Shown here: positions 44,274 through 51,211 of the stretch, in pieces
How the letters are laid out: every line of letters begins with the position of its first letter
Position numbering within the stretch: position 1 is the stretch's first letter
Origin: CANNDT01 sp945876205
GTDB taxonomy: Bacteria; Acidobacteriota; Vicinamibacteria; Vicinamibacterales; UBA2999
DNA: 64,000 bases
Direction: 5' to 3'
Assembly: GCA_947503365.1 (NCBI GenBank)
Contig: CANNDT010000009.1
Coordinates: forward strand, 11,496-75,495
Program-made: the position numbers and the translations under genes
Notes under the pieces: generated by a model
What the model saw: only the letters and a program-made list of their open reading frames with translations
Told to the model about the DNA's origin: nothing
Databases searched by the model: none

Positions 44274-46415
44274 ATGAATCGATTTTTATGTCTGTGCCTT
44301 GGCGTCTCGGCCTTGAGCCTCGTGGCGTGTGCGACCGCCCCCCCGGCGCCCCAGGCGGCGGTGACTCCTCCCGTCATCACGTGGGAACAGAAGCTCGGAT
44401 GGATGATGCGCCTCGAGGATCAGCGCATCCTTCGCGATCCGAACCCGCCGCCGCTCGTGGTCCTGGTCCCTGCCACGCAGACTCAGCCTCAAATCGTCGC
44501 CCCTCCGCCCCCGTCCGATCTGATCCGCCTGCTCAACGACAGCGAGGCGCGCGTCAGGCGCCGTGCGGCGCTGGCGATTGGGCGTGTCGGGCTCGCTGAA
44601 GGCGTCGAACCGCTGTCGGCGCTCCTGACGGATCCGGAATTCGAAGTGCGGCAGATGGCCGCGTTCGCGCTCGGACTGATCGGCGATCCCTCCGCGCGCC
44701 TTGCTCTCGGCGGGGCATTGAAGGATGCGGATCCGACCGTGCAGGGGCGTGCCGCCGAAGCACTTGGCGCCATTGGCGATCGCGCGGATGCGCCGCTCGT
44801 GAGCGCGATGGTGCAGGCGCACGTGAAAGCTGGCGCCTTGATGGGTATCGCGCCCGACGACCTCACCTATCCGTTGGCACCGCCTGCGGAAGCGGCGCGG
44901 CTCGGCCTGTACGCGCTCGTGAAGCTCGGGTCGTACGATTCGCTGGCCGCGGCGGCTGTCGACGGAGGAGGGCAGCCTGTGTCGTCCTGGTGGCCGGTTG
45001 CGTATGCGCTGCAGCGGATAGGCGATGCGAAGGCCGTCCCGGCGCTGCTGACGCTGCTCAAGACGCCTGGCCGCTACGCCGCCGCATTTGCGGCCCGAGG
45101 ACTCGGCGTCGTGAAGGCGCAGGAGGCGGCCGCAGCCCTGCGCCAGATTGTGGAAGAGCGCCGCGGCGATCCGGCCGTCGTGATCCAGGCCATACGCGCG
45201 CTTGGCGCGATTGGCGACGCGGCCGCGCTACCCGTGCTGACGCGAATCGTGGCCGACGGGGAAGCGACCCAGACGCTTCATATCGAAGCCATGGCCACGC
45301 TCGGCACCGTGGCGCGTCCCGACAACATCGATCTGATGCTCGACCTGCAGTCGGATACCTCGCCCGCGATTCGCGGCGCCGCGATGCGCGCGCTGGCTCG
45401 TCTCGACGGCGACACGTTCCTCGCGACCTTGTCCGGCCTCGACCCCGACCGCGATTGGACCGTGCGGACCGCGCAGGCGGCCGCGCTGGCGTCGCTCCCC
45501 AACACCCAGGGTGTGGCGCGCCTGATGATGATGTTGAGCGACCGCGATCAGCGGGTGATTCCGGCGGTGCTCGCCGGACTCGTGACCGCGAAGGCCCCCG
45601 GGGTCGACAAGGTCCTGATCGATCGGCTCAAGGCTGACGATTTTGTCGTGCGCTCCGCGGCGGCCAACGGGCTGGCAGAGCTCAAGGCCGCGGCCGCGGT
45701 GCCCGCACTGATCGAGGCGTTCCGCGCGACCAACGGCGACAGCACCTACTCGACGCGGGCCGCGATGCTCGTCGCCCTCAGCCGCATCGAGCCCCTAGCG
45801 GCGCGTCCGCTGCTCGAGGAGGCGCTGAAAGACCGCGATTGGGCCGTGCGCGTGCGCGCGGCGACGCTGATGCGGGAACAGGGCTATGCCGCGGCGGCGG
45901 TGGACGCGGCCATGCGGCCAGCGCCCGTGGGCCGGCCGATGGAAGAGTCGGAGCGCGAGCCGCTCATCAGCCCGGCGTTCTCGCCGCACGCCTACATCGA
46001 GACGGATCGCGGCACCATCGAGATCGAGCTCGCGATTCTCGACGCGCCGTTGACCGTGGCGAACTTCATCGCCCTGGCGCGAAAGGATTTCTTCAACGGC
46101 GTCGCCATCCACCGCGTCGTCGCCGACTTCGTCGTCCAGGACGGCGATCCACGCGGCGATGGGGAAGGCGGCCCGGGCTACACGATTCGCGACGAGATCA
46201 ATGAGCGGCCCTACCTGCGCGGCACCGTCGGCATGGCACTCGACTGGGAAGACACCGGCGGCAGCCAGTTCTTCATCACGCATTCACCGCAGCCACACCT
46301 GGATGGGCGCTATACGGTGTTCGGACATGTGGTGGAGGGGATGACGGTGTTGGACCAGATCCAGCCGTGGGACATCGTGCGGCGGGTGCGCATTCGCGAC
46401 GGCTCGACGCCGTAG
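44274..46415 (+). CDS. Lipoprotein with HEAT repeats and C-terminal cyclophilin domain
   Basis: 713 residues from ATG 44274. Lipobox LSLVAC (Cys19). Residues about 85-560 are HEAT/armadillo repeats (LIRLLNDSEARVRRRAALAIGR, FEVRQMAAFALGLIGD and many like them). Residues about 570-713 are a cyclophilin-type peptidyl-prolyl isomerase: TDRGTIEIELAILDAPLTVA, FFNGVAIHRVVADFVVQDGD, GTVGMALDWEDTGGSQFFIT. Likely a membrane-tethered periplasmic foldase with a docking scaffold. The pairing of a long HEAT array with PPIase in one lipoprotein is unusual. Confidence 0.88.
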   Translation: MNRFLCLCLGVSALSLVACATAPPAPQAAVTPPVITWEQKLGWMMRLEDQRILRDPNPPPLVVLVPATQTQPQIVAPPPPSDLIRLLNDSEARVRRRAALAIGRVGLAEGVEPLSALLTDPEFEVRQMAAFALGLIGDPSARLALGGALKDADPTVQGRAAEALGAIGDRADAPLVSAMVQAHVKAGALMGIAPDDLTYPLAPPAEAARLGLYALVKLGSYDSLAAAAVDGGGQPVSSWWPVAYALQRIGDAKAVPALLTLLKTPGRYAAAFAARGLGVVKAQEAAAALRQIVEERRGDPAVVIQAIRALGAIGDAAALPVLTRIVADGEATQTLHIEAMATLGTVARPDNIDLMLDLQSDTSPAIRGAAMRALARLDGDTFLATLSGLDPDRDWTVRTAQAAALASLPNTQGVARLMMMLSDRDQRVIPAVLAGLVTAKAPGVDKVLIDRLKADDFVVRSAAANGLAELKAAAAVPALIEAFRATNGDSTYSTRAAMLVALSRIEPLAARPLLEEALKDRDWAVRVRAATLMREQGYAAAAVDAAMRPAPVGRPMEESEREPLISPAFSPHAYIETDRGTIEIELAILDAPLTVANFIALARKDFFNGVAIHRVVADFVVQDGDPRGDGEGGPGYTIRDEINERPYLRGTVGMALDWEDTGGSQFFITHSPQPHLDGRYTVFGHVVEGMTVLDQIQPWDIVRRVRIRDGSTP

Positions 46416-46437
46416 CGCGCGGCCTTCAGGCCGCGCG
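46416..46437 (+). terminator. GC-rich hairpin after the HEAT/PPIase gene
   Basis: Stem cgcgcggcc (46416-46424), loop ttca, stem ggccgcgcg (46429-46437), directly after the stop. No T-tract on the plus strand, so termination efficiency is uncertain. Confidence 0.4.
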
Positions 46438-46446
46438 ACCGTACAT

Positions 46447-46478
46447 AAAAAAAGGGGGCGGAACGTCACGCCCCCTTT
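46447..46478 (-). terminator. Intrinsic terminator of peptide gene copy 1
   Basis: Stem aaagggggcg (46451-46460) / cgcccccttt (46469-46478), 8-base loop, with seven T residues on the minus strand (46453-46447). It ends the minus-strand unit 17 bases after the tiny gene and can also act weakly on the plus strand. Confidence 0.75.
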
Positions 46479-46494
46479 CGTGGCGAAACGGCGG

Positions 46495-46545
46495 TTAACG
46501 CTTCTTCGCCGCCTTCTTCTTCGCTGCCTTTGCTTTCTTCGCCAT
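46495..46545 (-). CDS. 16-residue Lys/Ala-rich peptide, copy 1
   Basis: Encodes MAKKAKAAKKKAAKKR then TAA. Ribosome site GGGAGGG stands 7 nt before the ATG, and an intrinsic terminator follows at 46447-46478. Copy 2 at 46744-46794 encodes exactly the same 16 residues with different codons at five positions plus the stop, and unrelated flanks, so the amino-acid sequence is what is conserved. Net charge is about +10. Composition matches histone-H1-like and AlgP-type tails, suggesting nucleic-acid or membrane binding (inference). No promoter is evident just upstream, so it may be reached by readthrough from copy 2. Confidence 0.7.
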   Translation of the reverse strand: MAKKAKAAKKKAAKKR

Positions 46546-46696
46546 CTGTAATCCCTCCCTTCACGTTGGTTTGGATCTGCGAGTACGCGCCCCACGATCC
46601 GGCGCACTCTGCCGCCTGGCACGTCGGCCCGGATGTTGGCGACCCCTCGCTTCGCGGGCTCACCCCGGCCTCGATTGCACGGGGGAGCAGCAACTC

Positions 46697-46726
46697 AAAA
46701 AAAAGGGGTGCTCATCAGAGCACCCC
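46697..46726 (-). terminator. Intrinsic terminator of peptide gene copy 2
   Basis: Perfect 9-bp stem ggggtgctc (46705-46713) / gagcacccc (46718-46726), tetraloop atca, followed on the minus strand by eight T residues (46704-46697). Textbook rho-independent terminator 17 bases after the copy 2 stop. Confidence 0.88.
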
Positions 46727-46743
46727 AAAAGCCTTCTGAAGAA

Positions 46744-46794
46744 CTACCGCTTCTTTGCGGCCTTCTTCTTCGCGGCCTTAGCCTTTTTCGCCAT
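46744..46794 (-). CDS. 16-residue Lys/Ala-rich peptide, copy 2
   Basis: Encodes MAKKAKAAKKKAAKKR then TAG, identical to copy 1. AAGGAG lies 6 nt before the ATG. A strong promoter (46916-46889), an 88-base leader with two nested hairpins, the ORF and a perfect terminator make a complete unit of about 185 nt. The terminator leads only into copy 1 and then the 3' end of a convergent gene, so it is not an attenuator for a lysine pathway. The peptide is too short for standard gene callers. Function unknown; a basic nucleic-acid-binding peptide is the first guess. Confidence 0.75.
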   Translation of the reverse strand: MAKKAKAAKKKAAKKR

Positions 46795-46882
46795 GGTTTT
46801 CTCCTTAGGTTGTGCGACTCAGCCTCCAACGGTCGGGTTGACCGTCACAACGGGTGGGCTGAGCCATCCACCCTCATACCAG
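46795..46882 (-). promoter_or_regulatory. Structured 5' leader of peptide gene copy 2
   Basis: Nested inverted repeats: outer ctcagcc (46818-46824) / ggctgag (46857-46863), inner acggtc (46829-46834) / gaccgt (46840-46845) with loop gggtt. The SD AAGGAG lies outside the fold. It may stabilise the RNA or bind a regulator. Confidence 0.5.
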
Positions 46883-46888
46883 ATGTAG

Positions 46889-46916
46889 ATTATGGGTGAG
46901 ATTTTTTTGATGTCAA
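46889..46916 (-). promoter_or_regulatory. Sigma-70-type promoter of peptide gene copy 2
   Basis: TTGACA (46916-46911), 16-bp spacer, CATAAT (46894-46889) in an AT-rich island that contrasts with its surroundings. Two further TTGACA sequences in the same orientation lie at 46940-46935 and 46985-46980. Confidence 0.65.
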
Positions 46917-47046
46917 GCATAAAAGCAACGCGCTTGTCAAAAAAACGCGCGTTGGAGCCACGTCCAATCGCTCGCTTGGTGTCAAGTCTCGCCACATGAT
47001 GAACGTGTCGGTTGAAGACGCGCGTATCTGTAGCGCGCGGAGGGAG

Positions 47047-47063
47047 AAAACGCGCTCAGCGCG
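47047..47063 (-). terminator. Short hairpin with the TPR gene stop codon in its loop
   Basis: Minus strand reads cgcgc (47063-47059), tga loop (the stop codon), gcgcg (47055-47051), then tttt (47050-47047). A compact terminator that would form as the ribosome leaves. Confidence 0.45.
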
Positions 47064-48621
47064 CGCGTGTGGGGTTGTTCAGGCGCGCGAGCGCGCGCTG
47101 TGCGGCGTCGGTGGTGGCGCGCTCGGCGCCGACGACCGTGCTCACGTTTCGATAGAGCTCGATGGCGCGATCGCGTGAGCCCTGTTCCTCGTGCAGGCGC
47201 GCGGCATCGACGCAGGCCGCCGCGTAGATCGAGGGTGGGACGGCAGCGCCGGCGATCATCACGGTGTCGAGCAGGCTGATCGCCGCGGCGTTGTTCTTCT
47301 GCGCCTTGAGCAGGCGCGCCTGGCGGTACTGCGTCACGAGATCGCCAGGGCGCAGTGCGAGCGATTCAGTCAGCGCTCGCGCCGCCTCATCAATAGCCCC
47401 GCGCTCGAGCGCGCGCCATCCCTCGAGCGACAGGCGATACGCCCTCGCGGTGGTCGCGTTCGGCGCGGTCTTGAGGCCCGCGCGGGCGCGTTCAGCAATC
47501 CGCAGTGGATCGGCCGCCGTGGTTGCGGCCAGGGCCGCGCGGTAGGCCGCGGTGGCCTCGGTGCGATGGCCAAGCCGATCCAGCGCGAGCCCGAGCTGGA
47601 GCTGCCCCTGCGCCACGGCGCCGTACGGCGCGGTCGGCTTCGCCGCAACCACCGCGCGCAGGTGCTGGATCGCGATGTCAGTTTCGAAGAAACGATCCAA
47701 CTGCAGGGCAATGCCCAAACGTGCGACGGCTTCGGCCATCGAAGGATTCGAGACGCGACGGTTTCGCGCCGCGTCGAGCAGCGCCTGCGATGTGCTGAGG
47801 CTTCGCCCGATCTCGTGGAGGTAGACGTCTTCGACCTCGGCGGTCAGCTGCGCGAAGTGCGGATTTGCGGGATGCCGCTGGCGCAAGCCGGCGAGCAGCT
47901 CGAGGGCGTGCTCCGGCCGCTTCTCGTACCAGAGGTCGATGACCTGCAGCTGGTAGTCGGCTTCACTTCGCAGCACCTGGCCGTTGTCGCGAGCGCGCAG
48001 CATCTCCTGCATCCCCTTGACGCGGTCGCCTCCGGGGAGCAGCAGCAGCCACCGGAGGATCTTTGCGGCGGCGGGCGCGATGTCCGCGTAGTAGTGGTAC
48101 AGCCCGATGCCGAAGTAGGCGTCCTGCAGCCCCGGGTCGAGCGCCAGCGCTCGCTCCAGCGCCTCCTTGATGCGCTTGCCGTCGCGCGCGGCCGCCAGGC
48201 GTTCCTTGCGAAGCACGCTCCATTGCACCCGCACCCCGTACGCGCCGCCAAGGTAGAACCAGGCCTCGGCCCGCTCTGGCTCCCGCAGCGTCCAGGCTTC
48301 GGCCGCGCTGATCGCCGCGTCGGCGTGTGATTTGAACTGCGCGTCGCGGCTGGTGTTCAGCGGGTCAATCTGGATTTGCCACCAGAGCGACAGCGCGCCG
48401 ATGACCTCGCAGGCGGCGACGGGGAGTGGAGGGCACGTCTGTGCCAGCAGCCGCGGAAGTTCTTCGAAGCGGGCATCGAAGATGGCGTTGTACGCGCGAA
48501 CAAGCTGCGGCGCGGCAGTGAGCCCCTTGGTGGGCTGCGCAACGAGAGGCGGCGTGGCGAGGAGGATGAGCGCCAGCACCATCGCACCGCCGCACCATCG
48601 CACCCTCGCGCCGGCGCTCAT
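47056..48621 (-). CDS. Exported TPR protein
   Basis: 521 residues from ATG 48621, which overlaps the ddl stop (ATGA). Signal peptide about 1-28. Helical repeats throughout: about 35-110 (AISAAEAWTLREPERAEAWF), 130-180 (GLQDAYFGIGLYHYYADIAP), 230-330 and 370-515 (EGWRALERGAIDEAARALTE, VDAARLHEEQGSRDRAIELY). Scaffold for protein contacts in the periplasm; partner unknown. Downstream of ddl, so perhaps cell-wall linked (inference). Confidence 0.82.
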   Translation of the reverse strand: MSAGARVRWCGGAMVLALILLATPPLVAQPTKGLTAAPQLVRAYNAIFDARFEELPRLLAQTCPPLPVAACEVIGALSLWWQIQIDPLNTSRDAQFKSHADAAISAAEAWTLREPERAEAWFYLGGAYGVRVQWSVLRKERLAAARDGKRIKEALERALALDPGLQDAYFGIGLYHYYADIAPAAAKILRWLLLLPGGDRVKGMQEMLRARDNGQVLRSEADYQLQVIDLWYEKRPEHALELLAGLRQRHPANPHFAQLTAEVEDVYLHEIGRSLSTSQALLDAARNRRVSNPSMAEAVARLGIALQLDRFFETDIAIQHLRAVVAAKPTAPYGAVAQGQLQLGLALDRLGHRTEATAAYRAALAATTAADPLRIAERARAGLKTAPNATTARAYRLSLEGWRALERGAIDEAARALTESLALRPGDLVTQYRQARLLKAQKNNAAAISLLDTVMIAGAAVPPSIYAAACVDAARLHEEQGSRDRAIELYRNVSTVVGAERATTDAAQRALARLNNPTRAR

Positions 48622-49691
48622 GTAATGCTGGTCCGAAGCTGCTGTTTTTCCGCGTGCCGCTCGAGGGCGAGCGTAATCAACCGATCCAGGAGTGCCGGAT
48701 ACGAAAGGCCTGAGGCTTCCCACATCTTCGGATACATGCTGATGATCGTGAAGCCCGGGATCGTGTTGACTTCGTTCAGAAAGGTCTCGCCCGTGTCGCG
48801 CGACAGCAGGAAGTCGACCCGCGACATGCCAGCGCCGTCCACCGCGCGAAACGCCTCGACCGAAAGCCGGCGAATGGTGGCGATCTCCGCCTCGGTCAGC
48901 TCCGCGGGGATGACCGCCCGTGATCCTTCGTCGAGATACTTGGCTTCGTAGTCGTAGAACTCGCGCGACGGGATGATTTCGCCGGGCACCGATGCTTCTG
49001 GGTCGTCGTTGCCCAGTACCGCGCACTCGATTTCGCGTGGGTTCGGCACCGCCGCCTCGATCACGATCTTCCGGTCGAACTGGAGCGCCATTTCCATGGC
49101 GTCGCGAAGCTCCGCGTCATTTCGCGCCTTCGAGATGCCGACGCTCGATCCGAGGTTGGCGGGCTTGACGAAAACCGGATACCCCAGATCGCGGCCGACC
49201 AGCGTGGTCGCCGCGGGCGCGTCGCGCTCCCACTCACGCCGCATCACCACGAGATGCTTGACGATGGGGAGGCCCGCCGCTGCGAACAGCGTCTTCATGA
49301 CCGCCTTGTCCATGCCGACTGCGGATCCGAGGACCCCGGCACCGACGTACGGGACGTTCACCAGCTCCAGAAGACCCTGGACGGTCCCGTCTTCGCCATA
49401 TGGACCGTGCAGAACCGGGAAGACCACATCGAGGCCGCTGCCCGTCACCGCGGCGGTGGGTTCGATGGTCTCGAGCGCGGTGACGTTCCCCTGCGCGATG
49501 ACCTCTCCAGCGGAGATAGCCGTGGGCGCGCTGGCCGCAAGCGCCCATCGTCCGTTCTTCCCAATCCGGATCGGCACCGCGTCATAGCGGCTTCGGTCGA
49601 GATACTTGAAGATCGAGGCAGCCGACGCGACCGAGACCTCGTGCTCGCCCGACCGTCCGCCGTAAATCACGCCAACCCGGAGTTTCTTCAA
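48618..49691 (-). CDS. ddl: D-alanine--D-alanine ligase
   Basis: 357 residues from TTG 49691, reading (M)KKLRVGVIYGGRSGEHEVSV as homologues do; the upstream ATG at 49895 lies antisense in tgt. ATP-grasp motifs: VFPVLHGPYGEDGTVQGLLE, YVGAGVLGSAVGMDKAVMK, VFVKPANLGSSVGISKA, MSRVDFLL and FLNEVNTIPGFT. Makes the D-Ala-D-Ala of peptidoglycan precursors. Only 15 bases separate its start from the divergent tgt start, with a TACTAATAGTA palindrome between (49694-49704). Confidence 0.95.
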   Translation of the reverse strand: MKKLRVGVIYGGRSGEHEVSVASAASIFKYLDRSRYDAVPIRIGKNGRWALAASAPTAISAGEVIAQGNVTALETIEPTAAVTGSGLDVVFPVLHGPYGEDGTVQGLLELVNVPYVGAGVLGSAVGMDKAVMKTLFAAAGLPIVKHLVVMRREWERDAPAATTLVGRDLGYPVFVKPANLGSSVGISKARNDAELRDAMEMALQFDRKIVIEAAVPNPREIECAVLGNDDPEASVPGEIIPSREFYDYEAKYLDEGSRAVIPAELTEAEIATIRRLSVEAFRAVDGAGMSRVDFLLSRDTGETFLNEVNTIPGFTIISMYPKMWEASGLSYPALLDRLITLALERHAEKQQLRTSIT

Positions 49692-49693
49692 TG

Positions 49694-49704
49694 TACTAAT
49701 AGTA
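49694..49704. promoter_or_regulatory. Palindrome TACTAATAGTA between divergent ddl and tgt starts
   Basis: An 11-bp palindrome fills the 15-base gap. It yields TACTAT 7 nt before ddl TTG on the minus strand and TACTAA 7 nt before tgt GTG on the plus strand, so two opposed -10 elements overlap on the same bases. A protein operator is the alternative. Confidence 0.4.
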
Positions 49705-49706
49705 AC

Positions 49707-50867
49707 GTGTTGCCCTTCCGCTTCACGTTGAGAAGCACCGACGGCGCCGCCCGCCGCGGGGAGTTTGCCACGCCGCACGGGGTGGTCCAGACGCCGGCGT
49801 TCATGCCCGTCGGCACGCAGGGCGCGGTGAAGGCGATCCTTCACCGCGACGTCGAAGAGCTCGGCGCCGAAATCATCCTCGGCAACACCTATCACCTCTT
49901 TCTTCGGCCCGGCGACGAGTTAATCGCCCGCCGCGGCGGCCTGCATCGCTTCATCGGCTGGAATCGGCCGATTCTGACCGACAGTGGCGGCTACCAGGTC
50001 TTCAGCCTTGCCTCGCGGCGCGTCATCAGCGAGGAGGGCGCCGACTTTCAGTCGCACCTGGACGGATCCCGCCATCTGCTGACGCCGGAGCGCGCGACCG
50101 ACATCCAGGCCCGGCTGGGATCGGACATCGCCATGGTGCTCGACGAGTGCCTGGCATTCCCCGCCACGCGCGAGGCGGCGGCCGCCTCGATGACGCGGTC
50201 GGTGCGATGGGCCCAACGTAGCCGGGAGCGCCTGGCGCTCCTGCGGACCTCCGCGGTCGATGGCGTCACCGTGTCCAATCCGGGGCAGGCCCAGTTCGGC
50301 ATCGTCCAGGGCGGTCTCTTCCAGGATCTGCGGGACGAGAGCGCCGATGCGACGGTGGCGATCGGATTCGAGGGGTATGCGATCGGCGGCCTTAGCGTGG
50401 GCGAGCCCGTTGATCAGATGTATGCCGTGGCCGGCGATACCGCCCGGCGCCTGCCGGTCGATCGGCCGCGCTACCTCATGGGCGCCGGCACCCCGCAGGA
50501 CCTCGTCGAGTGCGTCGCCCGCGGCGTCGACATGTTCGATTGCGTGATGCCGACCCGCCACGCGCGCAACGGCCAGCTCTTCACGAGCGAGGGCCGTCTC
50601 AACATTAAAAACGCCCGCTACGCGGAAGACGATGGGCCCCTCGATCCGCAGTGTGGGTGCTACACCTGCCGCCACCATTCGAGGGCCTATTTGAGGCATT
50701 TGTATCTCGCCGGTGAGATGACCGCAGGTGCCCTTAACACGTTGCATAACCTGAGCTTTTACCTTGACACGATGCGGAGGATCAGAGACGCTATAGCGTT
50801 TCGGACCTTCGATATCTTCAGGCAGGAGTTCCTACGTTCGGCATCCCGCCTGTCACCGGATTCATGA
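49707..50867 (+). CDS. tgt: tRNA-guanine transglycosylase (queuine/preQ1)
   Basis: 386 residues from GTG 49707. TGT motifs: ILGNTYHLFLRPGDE, ILTDSGGYQVFSL (catalytic Asp of the first site), GIVQGGLFQDLR, GGLSVGEP, VMPTRHARNGQLF and the zinc site CGCYTCRHHSRAYLRHL. Exchanges G34 of certain tRNAs for preQ1. Head of the tgt-yajC-secD-secF operon, a common arrangement. Confidence 0.96.
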   Translation: MLPFRFTLRSTDGAARRGEFATPHGVVQTPAFMPVGTQGAVKAILHRDVEELGAEIILGNTYHLFLRPGDELIARRGGLHRFIGWNRPILTDSGGYQVFSLASRRVISEEGADFQSHLDGSRHLLTPERATDIQARLGSDIAMVLDECLAFPATREAAAASMTRSVRWAQRSRERLALLRTSAVDGVTVSNPGQAQFGIVQGGLFQDLRDESADATVAIGFEGYAIGGLSVGEPVDQMYAVAGDTARRLPVDRPRYLMGAGTPQDLVECVARGVDMFDCVMPTRHARNGQLFTSEGRLNIKNARYAEDDGPLDPQCGCYTCRHHSRAYLRHLYLAGEMTAGALNTLHNLSFYLDTMRRIRDAIAFRTFDIFRQEFLRSASRLSPDS

Positions 50868-51211
50868 CCATTTTCGATCATTTATTGCTGGCCATGGGTA
50901 CGCCCGCGCAGGGCGCTCCCAGTCCGTGGGTGCAGTTGCTGCCCTTCGCGCTGGTCCTGGCTATTTTCTACTTCGTCATCCTGCTGCCGATGAAGCGCAA
51001 GCAGCAGAAGGTCCAGACGTTTTTGGACGCCCTCAAGGCCGGTGACCGCGTCGTCACCTCTGGTGGCATGTACGGCACCATCACCCGCGTCGGCGATCTG
51101 GCAGTGCAGCTCCAGGTGGCAGACAAGGTTCGCATCGAGGTATCCCGCAACGCGATCGTCGGATACCAGGGGCAGGAGCCCGTCGCGCCAGATTCCGGAC
51201 AGGCCTCATGA
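50864..51211 (+). CDS. yajC: Preprotein translocase accessory subunit YajC
   Basis: 115 residues: one N-terminal helix (LLPFALVLAIFYFVILLPMK), then RKQQKVQTFLDALKAGDRVV and TSGGMYGTITRVGD, the YajC signature. ATG overlaps the tgt stop, and its stop overlaps the secD ATG. Part of the SecDF-YajC complex. Confidence 0.95.
   Translation: MTIFDHLLLAMGTPAQGAPSPWVQLLPFALVLAIFYFVILLPMKRKQQKVQTFLDALKAGDRVVTSGGMYGTITRVGDLAVQLQVADKVRIEVSRNAIVGYQGQEPVAPDSGQAS

Noticed and set aside
46466..46693. 75-codon minus-strand frame running through the copy 1 peptide region in another frame
   Set aside because: No ribosome site or family match; it crosses the terminator and the better supported tiny gene.
46447..46794. 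Lys-rich tiny ORF plus terminator as a lysine-responsive attenuator
   Set aside because: No biosynthetic or transport gene lies downstream; the unit runs into the 3' end of a convergent gene, and there are two copies.
46880..47000. AT-rich island as a replication origin or integration site
   Set aside because: No DnaA-box cluster, tRNA or att-like repeat; a promoter with repeated TTGACA explains the composition better.
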